DNA of 64,000 nt from Pseudogymnoascus destructans (taxonomy: Eukaryota; Ascomycota; Leotiomycetes; Thelebolales; Thelebolaceae). Where the stretch lies: assembly GCF_001641265.1 (NCBI RefSeq), contig NW_020167521.1, forward strand, positions 930,001-994,000. The letters run 5' to 3'. The stretch's first letter is position 1. Every line of letters starts with the position of its first letter. The notes under the pieces were generated by a model. It had not been told where the DNA came from. It worked only from the letters and a program-made list of their open reading frames with translations, and ran no database searches. Shown here one piece after another: positions 54,045 to 64,000 of this stretch. Both the position numbers and the translations under genes were made by a program.

Positions 54045-54503
54045 GGTTGCGGTGAGGTGTGGGAGTGGTCTGGGAGAATGTGTCAATTGAGGTCCAGCCA
54101 ATGTTTGCGCGACTGAAGGGAGAGAGGGGGAGATGCGATTCGTGTGGGGAGATGCGATTCGTGTCGGGCGATGCGATCGTGTCGGGCGATGACGAGGTGG
54201 CAGTTGTTGTTGTTGGTGGAGTTGCGGGATCTGCGCAGGGACGTGACGAATGTGATAACTTTTGTGTGGGCGAAATCGCGTGGTGGGAAGGTTGGAAGTG
54301 GTGGTTGTCGGGCAGAGGTTGCAGATGGACGCGACTGGGAAAGCGCAAAGATGTGAATGAAAGAATGACGATAGGTGAGGAACTTACGATGATTGATTGA
54401 ATGAAGAGTATTTATTTATTTATTCCTTCGAAAGGTTGCTGTGTGAGGTGATGGAATTGAGCTGTGAGGAAGCAGTCGCGTCAGTGCGAGATCAGATGAG
54501 TGG

Positions 54504-54650
54504 TAGGTTGGGAGTGGGTGAGTGGGCGAGTGGGTGAGTGGGCGAGTGGGTGAGTGGGTGAGTGGGTGAGTGGGTGAGAAGTGGTGAGAGGGTGAGAGGG
54601 TGAGAGGGTGAGAGGGTGAGAGGGTGAGAGGGTGAGAGGGTGAGAGGGTG
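54504..54650. repeat. minisatellite: GAGTGGGT/GAGTGGGC then GAGAGGGT units
   Basis: Positions 54512-54575 are (GTGAGTGGGYGAGTGG)n, switching near 54590 to (GTGAGAGG)n up to about 54648. Confidence 0.85.
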
Positions 54651-54904
54651 TCAAGTGAAGGTCGACGACGACGAGGGAAAACAACGACGAGAAATGGGCA
54701 GAGATGGGGATGAAAGCAGAACAAGTGTAGGGATTGAAAAGCGATAAAGGCGAGACGGAGAATTGTATTCTTTGGGTATAAGGAGGAGAGGTTGAGGATA
54801 TGGGGGTAAACGTACCTGTTGGATATGAGTGACCTTATTGTAAGGGCGTAGAAGGAGGTAGTATGGTAGATTGTGAGAGAGAGTTATGAGGCAGAGTTGT
54901 GTGT

Positions 54905-55215
54905 AGAGAGAGAGAGGTGGGAGGTGGGAGGGAGGTGGGAGGTAGGTGGGTGGTAGGTGGGTGGTAGGTGGGAGGTGGGAGGTGGGTGTGGTAGGTGGTG
55001 GTAGGTGGGAGGTGGGAGGTGGGTGTGGTAGGTGGTGGTACTCGTAGGTGGTGGGTGGTGGGTGGTGGGTGTGTGGTGGGTGGTGGGTGTGTGGTGGGTG
55101 GTGGGTGTGTGGTGAGAGGTGGGTGGTGAGAGGTGGGTGGTGGGTGGTAGGAGGTTGGAGGTTGGAGGTTGGAGGTTGGAGGTTGGAGGTTGGAGGTTGG
55201 CTTGGGAGGTGGGTG
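54905..55215. repeat. minisatellite based on GGTGGGAGGT / GGTAGGTGGGT / GGTTGGA
   Basis: Three related G-rich blocks follow one another: GGTGGGAGGT and GTAGGTGGGTG (54915-55030), GGTGGGTGTGTGGTGGGT (55050-55130) and (GGAGGTT)n (55150-55200). C appears almost nowhere on this strand. Confidence 0.85.
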
Positions 55216-55257
55216 TGGGGGGAGAAATGTGCGTGTGTGGTATGTATGGTGCGGACG

Positions 55258-55480
55258 GGAGAGAGGAGAGAGGAGAGAGGAGTAGGAGGAGTAGGAGTAG
55301 TAGAGGAGAGGAGAGAGGGGAGAGGAGAGAGGGGAGTACAGTAAGTAGTAGGAGTACAGTAGGAGTACAGTAAGTAGTAGGAGTACAGTAGTAGGAGTAC
55401 AGTAGTAGGAGTACAGTAAGTAGTAGGAGTAACAGTAAGTAGGGGTAGGCGTAGTAGGAGTACTGTACGTACTGTACGTA
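55258..55480. repeat. minisatellite: GAGAGGA then AGTAGGAGTACAGTA units
   Basis: (GAGAGGA)n at about 55258-55335 passes into AGTAGTAGGAGTACAGTA repeats (55336-55440). GTACTGTACGTACTGTACGTA forms a palindromic end at about 55461-55481. Confidence 0.8.
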
Positions 55481-55529
55481 GTGTGTGTGTGCGTGTGGGT
55501 GGGGGGAAATGTACATACAAATGCGCGTG

Positions 55530-55587
55530 TTGTATGTACAGTATGTACAGTATGTACAGTATGTACAGTATGTACAGTATGTACATA
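55530..55587. repeat. 10-bp tandem repeat (GTATGTACAG)n
   Basis: Five to six head-to-tail units end in GTATGTACATAC, which is palindromic. The nearby telomere-unlike sequence makes a subtelomeric origin unlikely. Confidence 0.85.
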
Positions 55588-55807
55588 CAACATACAATAC
55601 GCTACTATGTGTACACTCTCTATGTACAAGACACACTCGATCCACCAATCACCGTACTTGGCCGTGGTTGGTACTGTGCCCACCCCAGCTGAGAGACACA
55701 CGCATATCACAGGCATACAGACATGGGCCCGGAGAAACACGCATCTCACAGACGGCAGAGGCTCAACTTTCTTCCATCCTGTGCCATACCGTGCCATGCC
55801 GTGTTGC

Positions 55808-55925
55808 CATACCATACCATACCCTACCATACCATACATACCATACCATACCCTACCATACCACTACCATACCATACATACCATACCATACCCTACCATA
55901 CCATACTCTACCATACCATACCCTG
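55808..55925. repeat. 5-bp microsatellite (CATAC)n with CCTAC variants
   Basis: The sequence is built from CATAC, CCTAC and CACTAC pentamers on the plus strand. Confidence 0.85.
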
Positions 55926-56734
55926 CCACGGCGGGACGCACAACGAGGCAAGTATACAGAGCCAGGCTAGACTCTCCTCTCGTGCGGTTTATGGTAAATG
56001 TAAATGCACGCACAGGTAGATGACCGCATCGCCCAGCAAACAAAATACGCCTGCTACCAAGCAAACACTGCTGAAACGCGCCATACTGTACTCCTTCCCC
56101 CCAGCCCAGAACCCTCAATCCGCTGCCAAGACTGTCCTTTGCGCCTTGACGTTCATTTACTGCGGGCTGGCTGGGGGACTATACCCACGCAAGTAGCAGG
56201 CTAGCATGGACGGCGCGGGCCTGAGTGGCAGTTATGATGTATGTGACCGAGACCGAGACCGAGCGGATTGTGTCACGTGTTGGTGTAATGGCTTGGGAAT
56301 GGTCACGTGGTGTGTCGTCATGGAGTGTGTGCTGTGCCGATATGAGGAGGTGGAGGTGGAGGTGGGGATAAGGCGTGTTGGGGTCGTGTTGGGGATGGAG
56401 ATGGGTTGGAGCGGTAGGGGAGAGCGTCTTGGTATCGAGTAGAATCGGTAGGGGAGTAGTAGGAGATGCGCCACGGCGTCATAGAAGGGCGTCATGGTTG
56501 GGGTAGACAGGAAAGGAAATAGATCAATACCATCAAATTCAAATTCAAAATATAACTCAACGCTCCCATTCTTCCCATCCCATCCCTTTCTCGCCGCCTA
56601 AAACTAAAAACCCTTCTCCCGCCCAGCGAGACAGTATCCCTTATCCCATCATCCATATCGTATCATCATAGCCATCATCATCCCCGCAGTCGGTTCGTCG
56701 GCCTGTCTGCCCCCTCACCGACTCGCGACTCGCT

Positions 56735-57251
56735 CTACTGCGCACTACCACTGTTCACAGAGACGATGGCGTCTTCCTCGATCAGAGCGACGTATTCGGA
56801 ACCCATGGCTTGCACGGTCTCGAGGGCTTTGGCGGGGGCTTTCGCTGCGAATCCTCTGTTGCTGTAGTCAGTATCATCCATGATAATCATCCTTCACCAT
56901 CACACGCATTTCCATCCATCATCCATCCATCCATATATCCATCCATCCATCCATACATCCATCCATCCATCCATACATCCATCCATCCATACATCCATAC
57001 ATCCATCCATCCATACATCCATCCATACATCCATCCATCGCTCGGGAAGATCGGAGAGAGGGTTCTACTCACTTGAAAATCTTGTACTCATGCGTGATCA
57101 TACCCCCCGCTGCGCGGATCTCATCCATAGCCGCTTCCACGACGCTATAAGGCGTGTTATCGGGGTAGGAGATGATGACTTGGCGCTGGGGTTGGGCGGC
57201 GGCGGAGGCGAGTGCGAGGAGGGAGAGGAGGGGGAGGAGGGTGAACTTCAT
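56735..57251 (-). CDS. small secreted I9-type protease inhibitor (propeptide-like)
   Basis: Two exons (57251-57073 and 56855-56735) give 99 residues. A signal peptide covers about residues 1-19 (MKFTLLPLLSLLALASAAA). The remainder matches the subtilisin propeptide/I9 inhibitor fold: RQVIISYPDNTPYSVVEAAM, then GGMITHEYKIFKGFAAKAP and SEYVALIEEDAIVSVNSG. Stand-alone I9 proteins (yeast Pbi2) inhibit subtilisin-like proteases such as vacuolar proteinase B. The signal peptide suggests a secretory-route version. The 217-base intron is mostly an ATCC/ATAC tetranucleotide repeat. Confidence 0.88.
56921..57041. repeat. tetranucleotide microsatellite in an intron
   Basis: (CATC)n with CATAC variants fills most of the inhibitor gene's single intron. 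Confidence 0.88.
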
Positions 57252-58458
57252 TGTTGGTGTTGGTGTTGCTATTGCTGTTGCTGTTGCTGTGGTGTGGTGG
57301 GGTGTGTGGTGAGCGTCGCGATACCACGGTGATTGTTTTCGTTTTGATAGAAAAATGGTTCGTGTGTAGTATGTATGTAGGTCTTGAGATTTTCCAAGGT
57401 TGGAAGTTAAACGTTATATGGGGGGTTTTGTGGTGGCGTGTTGTGGTACGGTTTATGGGATGCCTGGGGATGCATGTGATGTGACGTTTTTGGTATCAAT
57501 AAGTACCTTCCCGACCTGGACGACTGCTTGGTGTTTTGACGGGCTAATTCCAAATGTTGATTTGATCAATGTCGGAGAGATAGTAGCCAGTGGGAATGAT
57601 TTCTATGTTTATTTATACTGCGAGGGGTAAGGTAGATGGGAGTTATAAAAAGACCAAGGTGGTATTGATGTGTTCGCGTGATATGCCCCGCTGTCACCCG
57701 TGCAGTATCAGAAAGAAAGTGCCGATTGAAGAATGAGTGAATTAAGTTCACGCTCGCATCAGACATAAAACAAACACTTCTCACTACTGTCCTGTTCGCT
57801 TTGACCTGAATTAACGTCCTCTTTAAATTTCTCTTTCACTTCTCCAACTTCGATACTTTGGCGGTGAAATATTCATATTCACTTCCATATCAAGATCTTA
57901 TCAATACCCCAAAACGGACTAGCGCTCCCCCCCGTTGATGCCAAGCTCATCGTTTTGTTCAGGTCGCGACCTGGACAACCTCACCACCACAACTCCCTCC
58001 TCCATTCCCTTGAAAAACACCCTCTCCTACAACTCCAACTCTCATTCACTCCCCCCATATCACCCCTTCTCCCACTACACGACATCACAGCCCCAGCGGC
58101 TCACGAAAACTAATAACTGGCGAAAAACCTGGCTAACAGGAGGTTGGGTGAATCATCGTTGCTTTGGAGGCCGTTGAGCAGACCAGGCGAAGTTGTGGGG
58201 TACTACTACTTTGCGTTGTTGAGGGAGGAGGGCAGAAGGCATCAAATACACGATTCTAGTTCTCCCAGAGAGTTGAAAACTATCTTGCATGGATATAACT
58301 AGGTGCTGCTGTTGTTGAGACCAGAACCTGCCCCGTTGAACAACTGTGCGCGCTTCTCGCCGCACGCCTGCCACTGGGCCAATTGCTGCTTGTTTTTCCA
58401 TTTACATACTACCTCGTCGTCAGACCTTCCTTCCTCTACTACTACATATCCCATAACC
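57252..58458. promoter_or_regulatory. divergent intergenic region, inhibitor / Pcf11
   Basis: This 1.2-kb stretch serves as promoter for both genes. (TGTTGC)n-type repeats lie just upstream of the inhibitor start (about 57252-57290). No other gene is supported. Confidence 0.4.
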
Positions 58459-60739
58459 ATGTCTTACGGGGCGTCAGATGAGGTGGCGGAGGACTTCAAG
58501 GTGGCGCTGGAGGACTTGACTATGAACTCGAGATATGAAATCAGCAATCTGACTATCATCGCGAAAGAGAATACAGAGAACGCCCTCGCCATATCGGAGG
58601 CGCTGAAGGATCATATTAAACGGGTAGGTGAACATTTCCATACTGTAGAGTTCACTTTTGAACTATTGTCGACGCAAGGGGTGTAGCTGGCATCTCTTTT
58701 CATCATTCATTTGTATTCCTTCACTTGATTTGACCCTTTACTTACATTCATTCAGACCGGCCCTTCGAAGAAACTCCCCGCTCTCTACCTCCTCGACTCG
58801 ATTGTGAAGAATGTCGGCACACCTTATACATTGTTCTTCGGTCGACAGCTGTTCTCGACATTCATGGAAGCGTACGCGCTTGTGGACAACAACGTGCGTC
58901 GGAAGATGGAGGAGATGCTCAAGACGTGGAAAGAACCAGTCCCTGGATCGATCGATACACGCCCAGTGTTCCTCCCAGAAGTGACCAGACCGATTGAGAA
59001 TGCCCTCATAAAAGCCAGGACGTCGGCCATTCAAGCACATCAAGAATACTCCAGACAGCAACAACCACTCGCCGGCAAGAATCGTCCATCTCCCGTGCCT
59101 TTCCGAAATACTGCGACAACGCCGCTGCAACACCCAAATATGGGCGGGAACCAATATCCTGGCTCTCAATACCCTCCGCCATATGGCGCCCAGCAGGTAT
59201 GTCCCTTCACCTCTCTTGACGATTCCGTCGCTGACCATTCCCAGCAACAACAACCCGCCCAATACCAACCGCCACCTGCTGCGACACAGCCGTGGCAACC
59301 TCAGCCTGTACAATCTAGGGGGTATGGGGTGCTGGATGATAACATAGACACACTGAACAGTGATATTGCACGTCTCATTACTGCTGCAAAGAGTGAATTT
59401 GCTCAAAATCCATATGATGGCAGTATCCAGACAAGACTTAAGGCCCTGCTTGATCTGCAGAGCATAGTCGGCAGCCAAAAGCTGCCTCCTGATCAGATAG
59501 CGCTCATAAAGGACCAAGTCAAGGCGTTGTCTGCTGCATCTAAGCCTCGAGCGCCGCCGCCGCAACCTGCGCCGGCACCTGTACAAACCCCCGTAGCCGT
59601 ATCACAACCGCCTGCGCAGCAGCCCAGTCTTGCGTCTCTCTTGGGGGGGCAAAATGCATTGGCTGCTCTGCTGGCGAGGTCAACGTCGACACCTCACGCG
59701 ACACCTCCACCACCACCAGCAAATGTACAGCCAGCGCACTCGCAACCGTCGTATACACCCCCAGCATACCCGCCAGCCCAGGCTAGACCGCCTTCAGCGA
59801 TGCCAAACCCAACATCTCTCCTCGATCAGCTGCGGGCTGCTGGATTACTACCCAGTGATCCCGCGCCGACGGGAACGCCGCCAATCCGCCAAATGCCACA
59901 AATTCCTCCACCAGGTGCCTTCCGAGGCATCTTTCCTCCCCCTCCAGTTCTCCATGGTCAACCCGGCCAACTTCCCGCGTGGGCTGGAGGTCCCCAAGCT
60001 GCAGTCGACATCGTCCAACTCACACCCGCGTCGCTCAAGATGTAAGCCCTTCCCCCCCATGCCAGTCCACGCTTCTAACACCCACAGTCCTCGCCCCCAT
60101 CTGATCGGTCGCCTCTACGAGCGCCTCGGCATCCCGTGCACGCAATGCGGACGCCGCTTCCAGACCGATGAGGATGGCAAGAGGAAGAAGGCCGCCCACA
60201 TGGACTGGCATTTCCGTGTGCACCAGCGCATGGTCGAGGCGGAGAAGAGGGGACAGCATCGGAGTTGGTATGTCGATGAGCTGGTACGTACCACCCACCC
60301 TCTTCACAAAGGAAACAACCCTAATAGACACGGCAGGATTGGATCAAATCCCGGGAAACGGACGAAGAGCACCTCGCCAGCGCCACCACGGACAGAGATG
60401 CCCCAGCCTCCCAGAGACCCAAGAAACAGCAGTACCTCGCTGTGCCAGACGACCCGGAGCTGGCGAACAGTCTCTGCCCGATTTGTCAGGAGAAGTTCGA
60501 GATGAAGTGGCTGGATGAGGAGTTTGTGTGGATGGATGCGGTGAAGGTTGGGGACAGGATTTATCACGCGAGTTGTCATGCTGAGGCACGGAAGAGTTAT
60601 CGTGGGACGCCGGAGCCGGTGTTGGGGAAGAGGAAGAATGAAGTGAGTTATTCTGGGTGTGTGGGAGATGCACGGGGACTGACATGTTGTATAGGAGGAG
60701 TTACTTTCTGTGCGGACGAAGATTAAGACGGAGCCTTGA
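58459..60739 (+). CDS. PCF11: mRNA cleavage and polyadenylation factor Pcf11
   Basis: Six exons (58459-58623, 58756-59196, 59245-60041, 60088-60283, 60337-60642, 60695-60739) give 649 residues. The CTD-interacting domain spans about residues 1-135 (EDFKVALEDLTMNSRYEISN, LYLLDSIVKNVG), binding Pol II CTD phosphorylated at Ser2. A Pro/Gln-rich middle contains a helical segment, ARLITAAKSEFAQNPYDG. The C-terminus has the two zinc fingers that flank the Clp1-binding region: CTQCGRRFQTDED...HMDWHFRVH and CPICQEKFEMKW...HASCH. It ends KIKTEP. This is a subunit of cleavage factor IA, needed for 3'-end processing and termination. Confidence 0.93.
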
Positions 60740-61477
60740 GGGGGGAGGCGCCGCTTCTCAGATCTTACGGGATTTGCAGAACTGAATGGGAAAGATCACG
60801 TCAGGGTTGAACGTCCCATCAATAGACGCTCTTGGGTTGTGATTTAGTCACCAAGGAACAGATAGGGCCGTACATAAAATGCTGGTGGACTCTATGGGAA
60901 GAGAGAAGGCAATCGGCTGGAGGGACGGGGGGGGTGGAATGTATTACAATGCATAGCGCACGGAGTTCATGACGCACTTTGTGCCAGAAATATATTTTTT
61001 TATTAAATTCATTCACAAAATCTTGTTGAGAAAGTACAGGTGATAAATTAAACAAATTAAACAACAAACATTCCCATCCCCATCCCCAGACATACAATCC
61101 AAAATTGATATTTACCCCGACAACGGGTGGGTCACGTAACGTAGCCAGCTGTACTCCGTACCAGCGTAACGTGCCTAAATGTGTACTCGTAAACCAGGTG
61201 TGGGTATCTTTGGATAGGTTCTTGCCGCGTATGGTTACACTGGCCTTGCGGTGCTATGGAGGGGTTCCCGCCGATCGGAGATCCAAGACATGTTATTGGG
61301 CGGGCCGCCTCTCCGAATCTGTGGAGGACGGGTTTCTTTAATAAGGACACCTGGGCTGGCAGCTTTATCCGGACTTTTTTAAACTCGGTTTCTTATTTCT
61401 ATTTCTACTTCTTTTGAAATTATAGAGCTTCTTCAACTCGAGAAGTACGGAATTTGTGTCACGCCAAACCAGAAATC
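60740..61477. promoter_or_regulatory. spacer between Pcf11 and the dehydrogenase
   Basis: This 738-bp stretch holds Pcf11 3' sequence and the next promoter. An ATATTTTTTTATTAAATTC tract lies near 60990. No gene is seen. Confidence 0.4.
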
Positions 61478-62716
61478 ATGTCTTGCTCTCCCTTCGTCGT
61501 CAAGTGGGGTATCCTAGCCACCGGAAACATCGCAGAGAGTACTTCCCCCCAACCCGCCCCAACCTTCCCCCGCCATCCCCTCCCCATCTAACAACCCCCA
61601 GAATTCACCAAAGACCTCCTCACCAACCCCGCCATCCGCGACACCCACGATGTGCGCCACGAGCTCGCCGCCGCGGCCTCCTCCTCCTCCGCCTCGCGCG
61701 CCCAGGACTTCATCAATAACTGCAAGGGCCCCTCGACGGCCAAGGCATACGGCTCCTACGCCGAGCTGGTCGCCGATGCGAATATCGACATCATCTACAT
61801 CGCCACCCCGCATTCCCACCACTTCCAGAACGCGATGCTGGCGCTGGAGGCGGGGAAGAATGTGCTCTGCGAGAAATCGCTGACGGTGAACGCGAAGCAG
61901 ACGAAGAAGCTGTATGAAGTCGCCAAGGAGAAGAAACTGTTCTTCATGGAAGCGGTGTGGACGCGGTGCTTCCCGCTGTCCGTCAAGATCCGCGAGATGG
62001 TCTCAAGCGGCGAGATCGGCGATGTCATCCGCGTCGTCTCCGACCTCTCGTTCCCCGAGCATGCCGAGGGCGGGAAATTGAACTTCCCCAACGAGAATCG
62101 CATGGTTAATAAAGAGCTCGCTGGGGGGGCGCTGCTGGATATCGGGATCTACGCTTTAACCTGGGTGTTCCAGATCATGTACACCACGCAGCCAAAGCCC
62201 AGGGAAGCGCCGACGGTACTAGCAGCTATCCAGAAGTACGCTGAGACCGGGGCGGACGAGATGACGAGCATGATTCTGCAGTTCCCCAAGCACAACGCCA
62301 TGGGAATCGCATTAACAGGATTGCGAGCCGGATACAAGCACGGCAAGAATTACGGGGCTGCTATTACGATTACAGGAACAAAGGGGGAGATCCAAGTCGA
62401 CGGCCCGGCATACTGCCCCACGCATTACCGTGTGATTATGAACTCTGATCCGACGAAGGTGGAGGAGGTGGAGTGTGCGATCCCGAAGGATGAGGAGAGG
62501 GGGGGGTGGGGACAGGGCATGTTTTGGGAGGCGGATGAGGCAGCGAGGTGTTTGAGGGATGGGAAGTTGGAGAGTGAGTGGATTAGTTGGGAGGAGAGTA
62601 CGGTGATTATGGAGACGATGGATGAGGTGAGGAGGCAGGGGGGGTTGGTATATCCGGATTTGATTGAGAGTGCCGAGTATGATCCGAAGAGCCCTCTTAA
62701 TGTGGGGAGAGCTTGA
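61478..62716 (+). CDS. Gfo/Idh/MocA-family dehydrogenase (D-xylose / dihydrodiol dehydrogenase type)
   Basis: Two exons (61478-61538 and 61602-62716) give 391 residues. The N-terminal Rossmann fold starts KWGILATGNIAEKFT. The EKxL motif (Lys112 in LCEKSLTV) and Tyr204 in LLDIGIYALTWV match the catalytic Lys and Tyr of dimeric dihydrodiol and NADP-xylose dehydrogenases. The C-terminal oxidoreductase domain follows (GTKGEIQVDGPAYCPTHYRV). Family members oxidise xylose or trans-dihydrodiols with NADP+. The real substrate is not decided by sequence. The short intron splits the coenzyme-binding loop. The codons used near the 3' end are very G-rich (62490-62720). Confidence 0.9.
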
Positions 62717-63198
62717 GGAGGGGTTGGGGGGTTGACAAGGGATGCTTGCCCTCAATGGATGCCCTCGATAGAGGTAGAGCTTGATAATGGATTGAGAAAT
62801 GAACAATGAGATCATGAAAGGAGTGTGTCTTTATCGAATAACTATTCCCAAAAACAGACCAAATCACAATGAAAATCACTGCAACCCTTTATTACTTTGA
62901 GTTGTTCTAGAAGTTTGTTTTTTGGGGTTTCCGTTGTACGTAAATAGGCTCATTGTACGTAAATAGGCTCATTGTGGCGTGCATAAAGGTACGACGTTTA
63001 TGCTTTGATCGGCCCTCGGCACCCCTGTCGTTAAGTGTTCCCTCACAAGACACGACAATGAAACTGCGATAGCTATAATACAACGACGATTTGTGGCCCA
63101 CCGACAATGATATTCAACGATCTATCACGATTCGCAGCATACTGGCACTTGCGCGATCATAGCCCACAGTAACAGAACCATACCGAATCTCCACAACC
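62717..63198. promoter_or_regulatory. spacer upstream of the Hook gene
   Basis: A direct duplication of GTACGTAAATAGGCTCATTGT lies at 62936-62975. No gene is seen. Confidence 0.45.
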
Positions 63199-64000
63199 AT
63201 GAGTTCCGTTGACAGCAAGGCGGCGCAGGCCGCGCTGCTGCACTGGGTATACCCTCGCCCCTCCCCCTCCCCAAGACACGCATGTAATAAGGGTTGTGAC
63301 ACACAGAGCTAACGGTGTCTTGCAGGTGAACACATTCCCCCTCCATAAGGAAGCTAGGTCTCTGGTAGACCTGAGCGATGGCAAACTCCTATACCAGGTT
63401 ATGGGTAAGTACCTCCTGCGCTCCCCCCCCCCCTTACTCCCACCAGAAGGCTAACATGTATATACCACAGCGGACATCGATCCGACCTTCACGAGACGGC
63501 GCATCAACGAAAAGAAAACCTTCCAAGCGGTCATCCGCGGCCTTCGATGCTACATAGTCACCGAATGCGCTGAGCTGGAGGAGCTGGTGGAGTCGCCGAG
63601 CTTCATCGCCATCTCCGCTGATGGCAAGACAGAGGACATTCTCGAGGTAGCCGTGGCTCTCAATGGCGGATCGACAACGTGTATTGACTTTTGTGAACAG
63701 CTTACTTCGTTCCTCCTCGTGGCCGCCATGAGCGGGCCCAGGCGCCAGGATTACATCAGTACGATTATGACTTTCGATCAGGGCGTGCAGGGAGAGATTA
63801 AGGAGATCATCGAGCAGGTGCGCATCCCCGCTCCCCCATTTGCAGGTTTCGGCCAGCTAACTGAGTACAGAGAATAACGGAGGCTCACGAGGCGAGGGAG
63901 TCGGGAAACAAAATATATCAGCCCCCGCCTGGCAAGGCTACTCCGGATGAGTTCCAGCTCGAGTATCGATATGGAGTTCTGCTCGGGCAGAAGCGGGGGG
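63199..64000 (+). CDS. Hook-family dynein adaptor, 5' part (runs off the window)
   Basis: Exons 63199-63246, 63326-63404, 63471-63817 and 63871-64000 (open) encode the first ~201 residues. The Hook N-terminal domain is calponin-homology-like: AALLHWVNTFPLHKEARSLV and DLSDGKLLYQVM, with IDPTFTRR after the second intron. Positions ALNGGSTTCIDFCEQLTSFL and SGPRRQDYISTIMTFDQGVQ fit the helical end of that domain. Coiled coil and C-terminal cargo-binding regions should follow beyond 64000. In filamentous fungi Hook (HookA) links early endosomes to dynein. Introns are 79, 66 and 53 bases. Confidence 0.85.

Larger units (their letters stand above)
54045..56734. repeat. 2.7-kb spacer dominated by minisatellites
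   Basis: The first ~350 bases are the Nhp6 promoter, with duplicated GAGATGCGATTCGTGT and GTCGGGCGATG words. After that, tandem blocks follow one another, listed as separate features. The end of the region (about 56030-56734) is ordinary non-coding sequence with short GAGGTGGAGGTGGAGGTGG. Long frames on both strands arise from the repeats. Confidence 0.65.

Noticed and set aside
54416..56023. Long Thr/Pro/Tyr-rich frames through the minisatellite island
   Set aside because: Stop-free repeats on both strands; composition artefacts.
1..64000. tRNA genes, secondary-metabolite cluster, viral or toxin genes
   Set aside because: No cloverleaf with a GGTTCRANTCC arm, no synthase domains and no viral polymerase or toxin motifs were seen by eye; a tRNAscan or profile search was not possible here.

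Overview
This window reads as nuclear DNA of a filamentous ascomycete (Pezizomycotina). Its genes carry short introns of about 47 to 150 bases with GTANGT donors and CTAAC/CTAAT branch points. The gene set is typical of this group: pyrG, an Rpt6 subunit, a Zn(II)2Cys6 factor, a fungal bZIP, Nhp6, Pcf11, Hook and a GH128 glucanase. A Dothideomycete-like host is a guess only. I placed splice sites by reading frame and phase, and nearly every multi-exon model closes in phase.

Layout. Positions 1 to about 8 kb are a repeat graveyard: nested solo LTRs with intact 5-bp target duplications, a truncated Tc1/mariner transposase, degenerate sequence, and one small spliced gene at the left edge. Positions 8.7-24.8 kb are an ordinary gene island: a single-pass membrane protein, orotidine decarboxylase, a vacuolar cation/proton exchanger, Rpt6, a rhodanese-plus-tyrosine-phosphatase protein, a USP-type deubiquitinase and Trm9. 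Positions 25.2-28.8 kb are a second, AT-rich repeat island: a hAT relic, a broken pogo/Fot1-type element carrying an LTR, and a 163-bp MITE.

Positions 28.9-49.1 kb hold a Myb/SANT protein, tubulin cofactor B, a membrane RING-H2 protein, a zinc-cluster factor, a secreted GH128-type protein and a bZIP factor, with long repeat-rich spacers. Positions 49.5-64 kb hold a nine-exon gene of unknown function, Nhp6, a small I9-type protease inhibitor, Pcf11, a Gfo/Idh/MocA dehydrogenase and the 5' part of a Hook gene. A minisatellite island lies between 54.4 and 55.9 kb.

The genes are unlinked housekeeping and regulatory functions: nucleotide synthesis, proteasome/ubiquitin, tRNA modification, mRNA 3'-end formation, chromatin, transcription, ion homeostasis and trafficking. 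I see no operon, secondary-metabolite cluster, CRISPR array or tRNA. The features most worth a second look are the TSD-resolved nested LTRs, a set of look-alike intron-like segments at 0.1-1.7 kb, several near-perfect palindromes, the minisatellites, a 14-C run inside the bZIP coding exon, and the nine-exon orphan gene.
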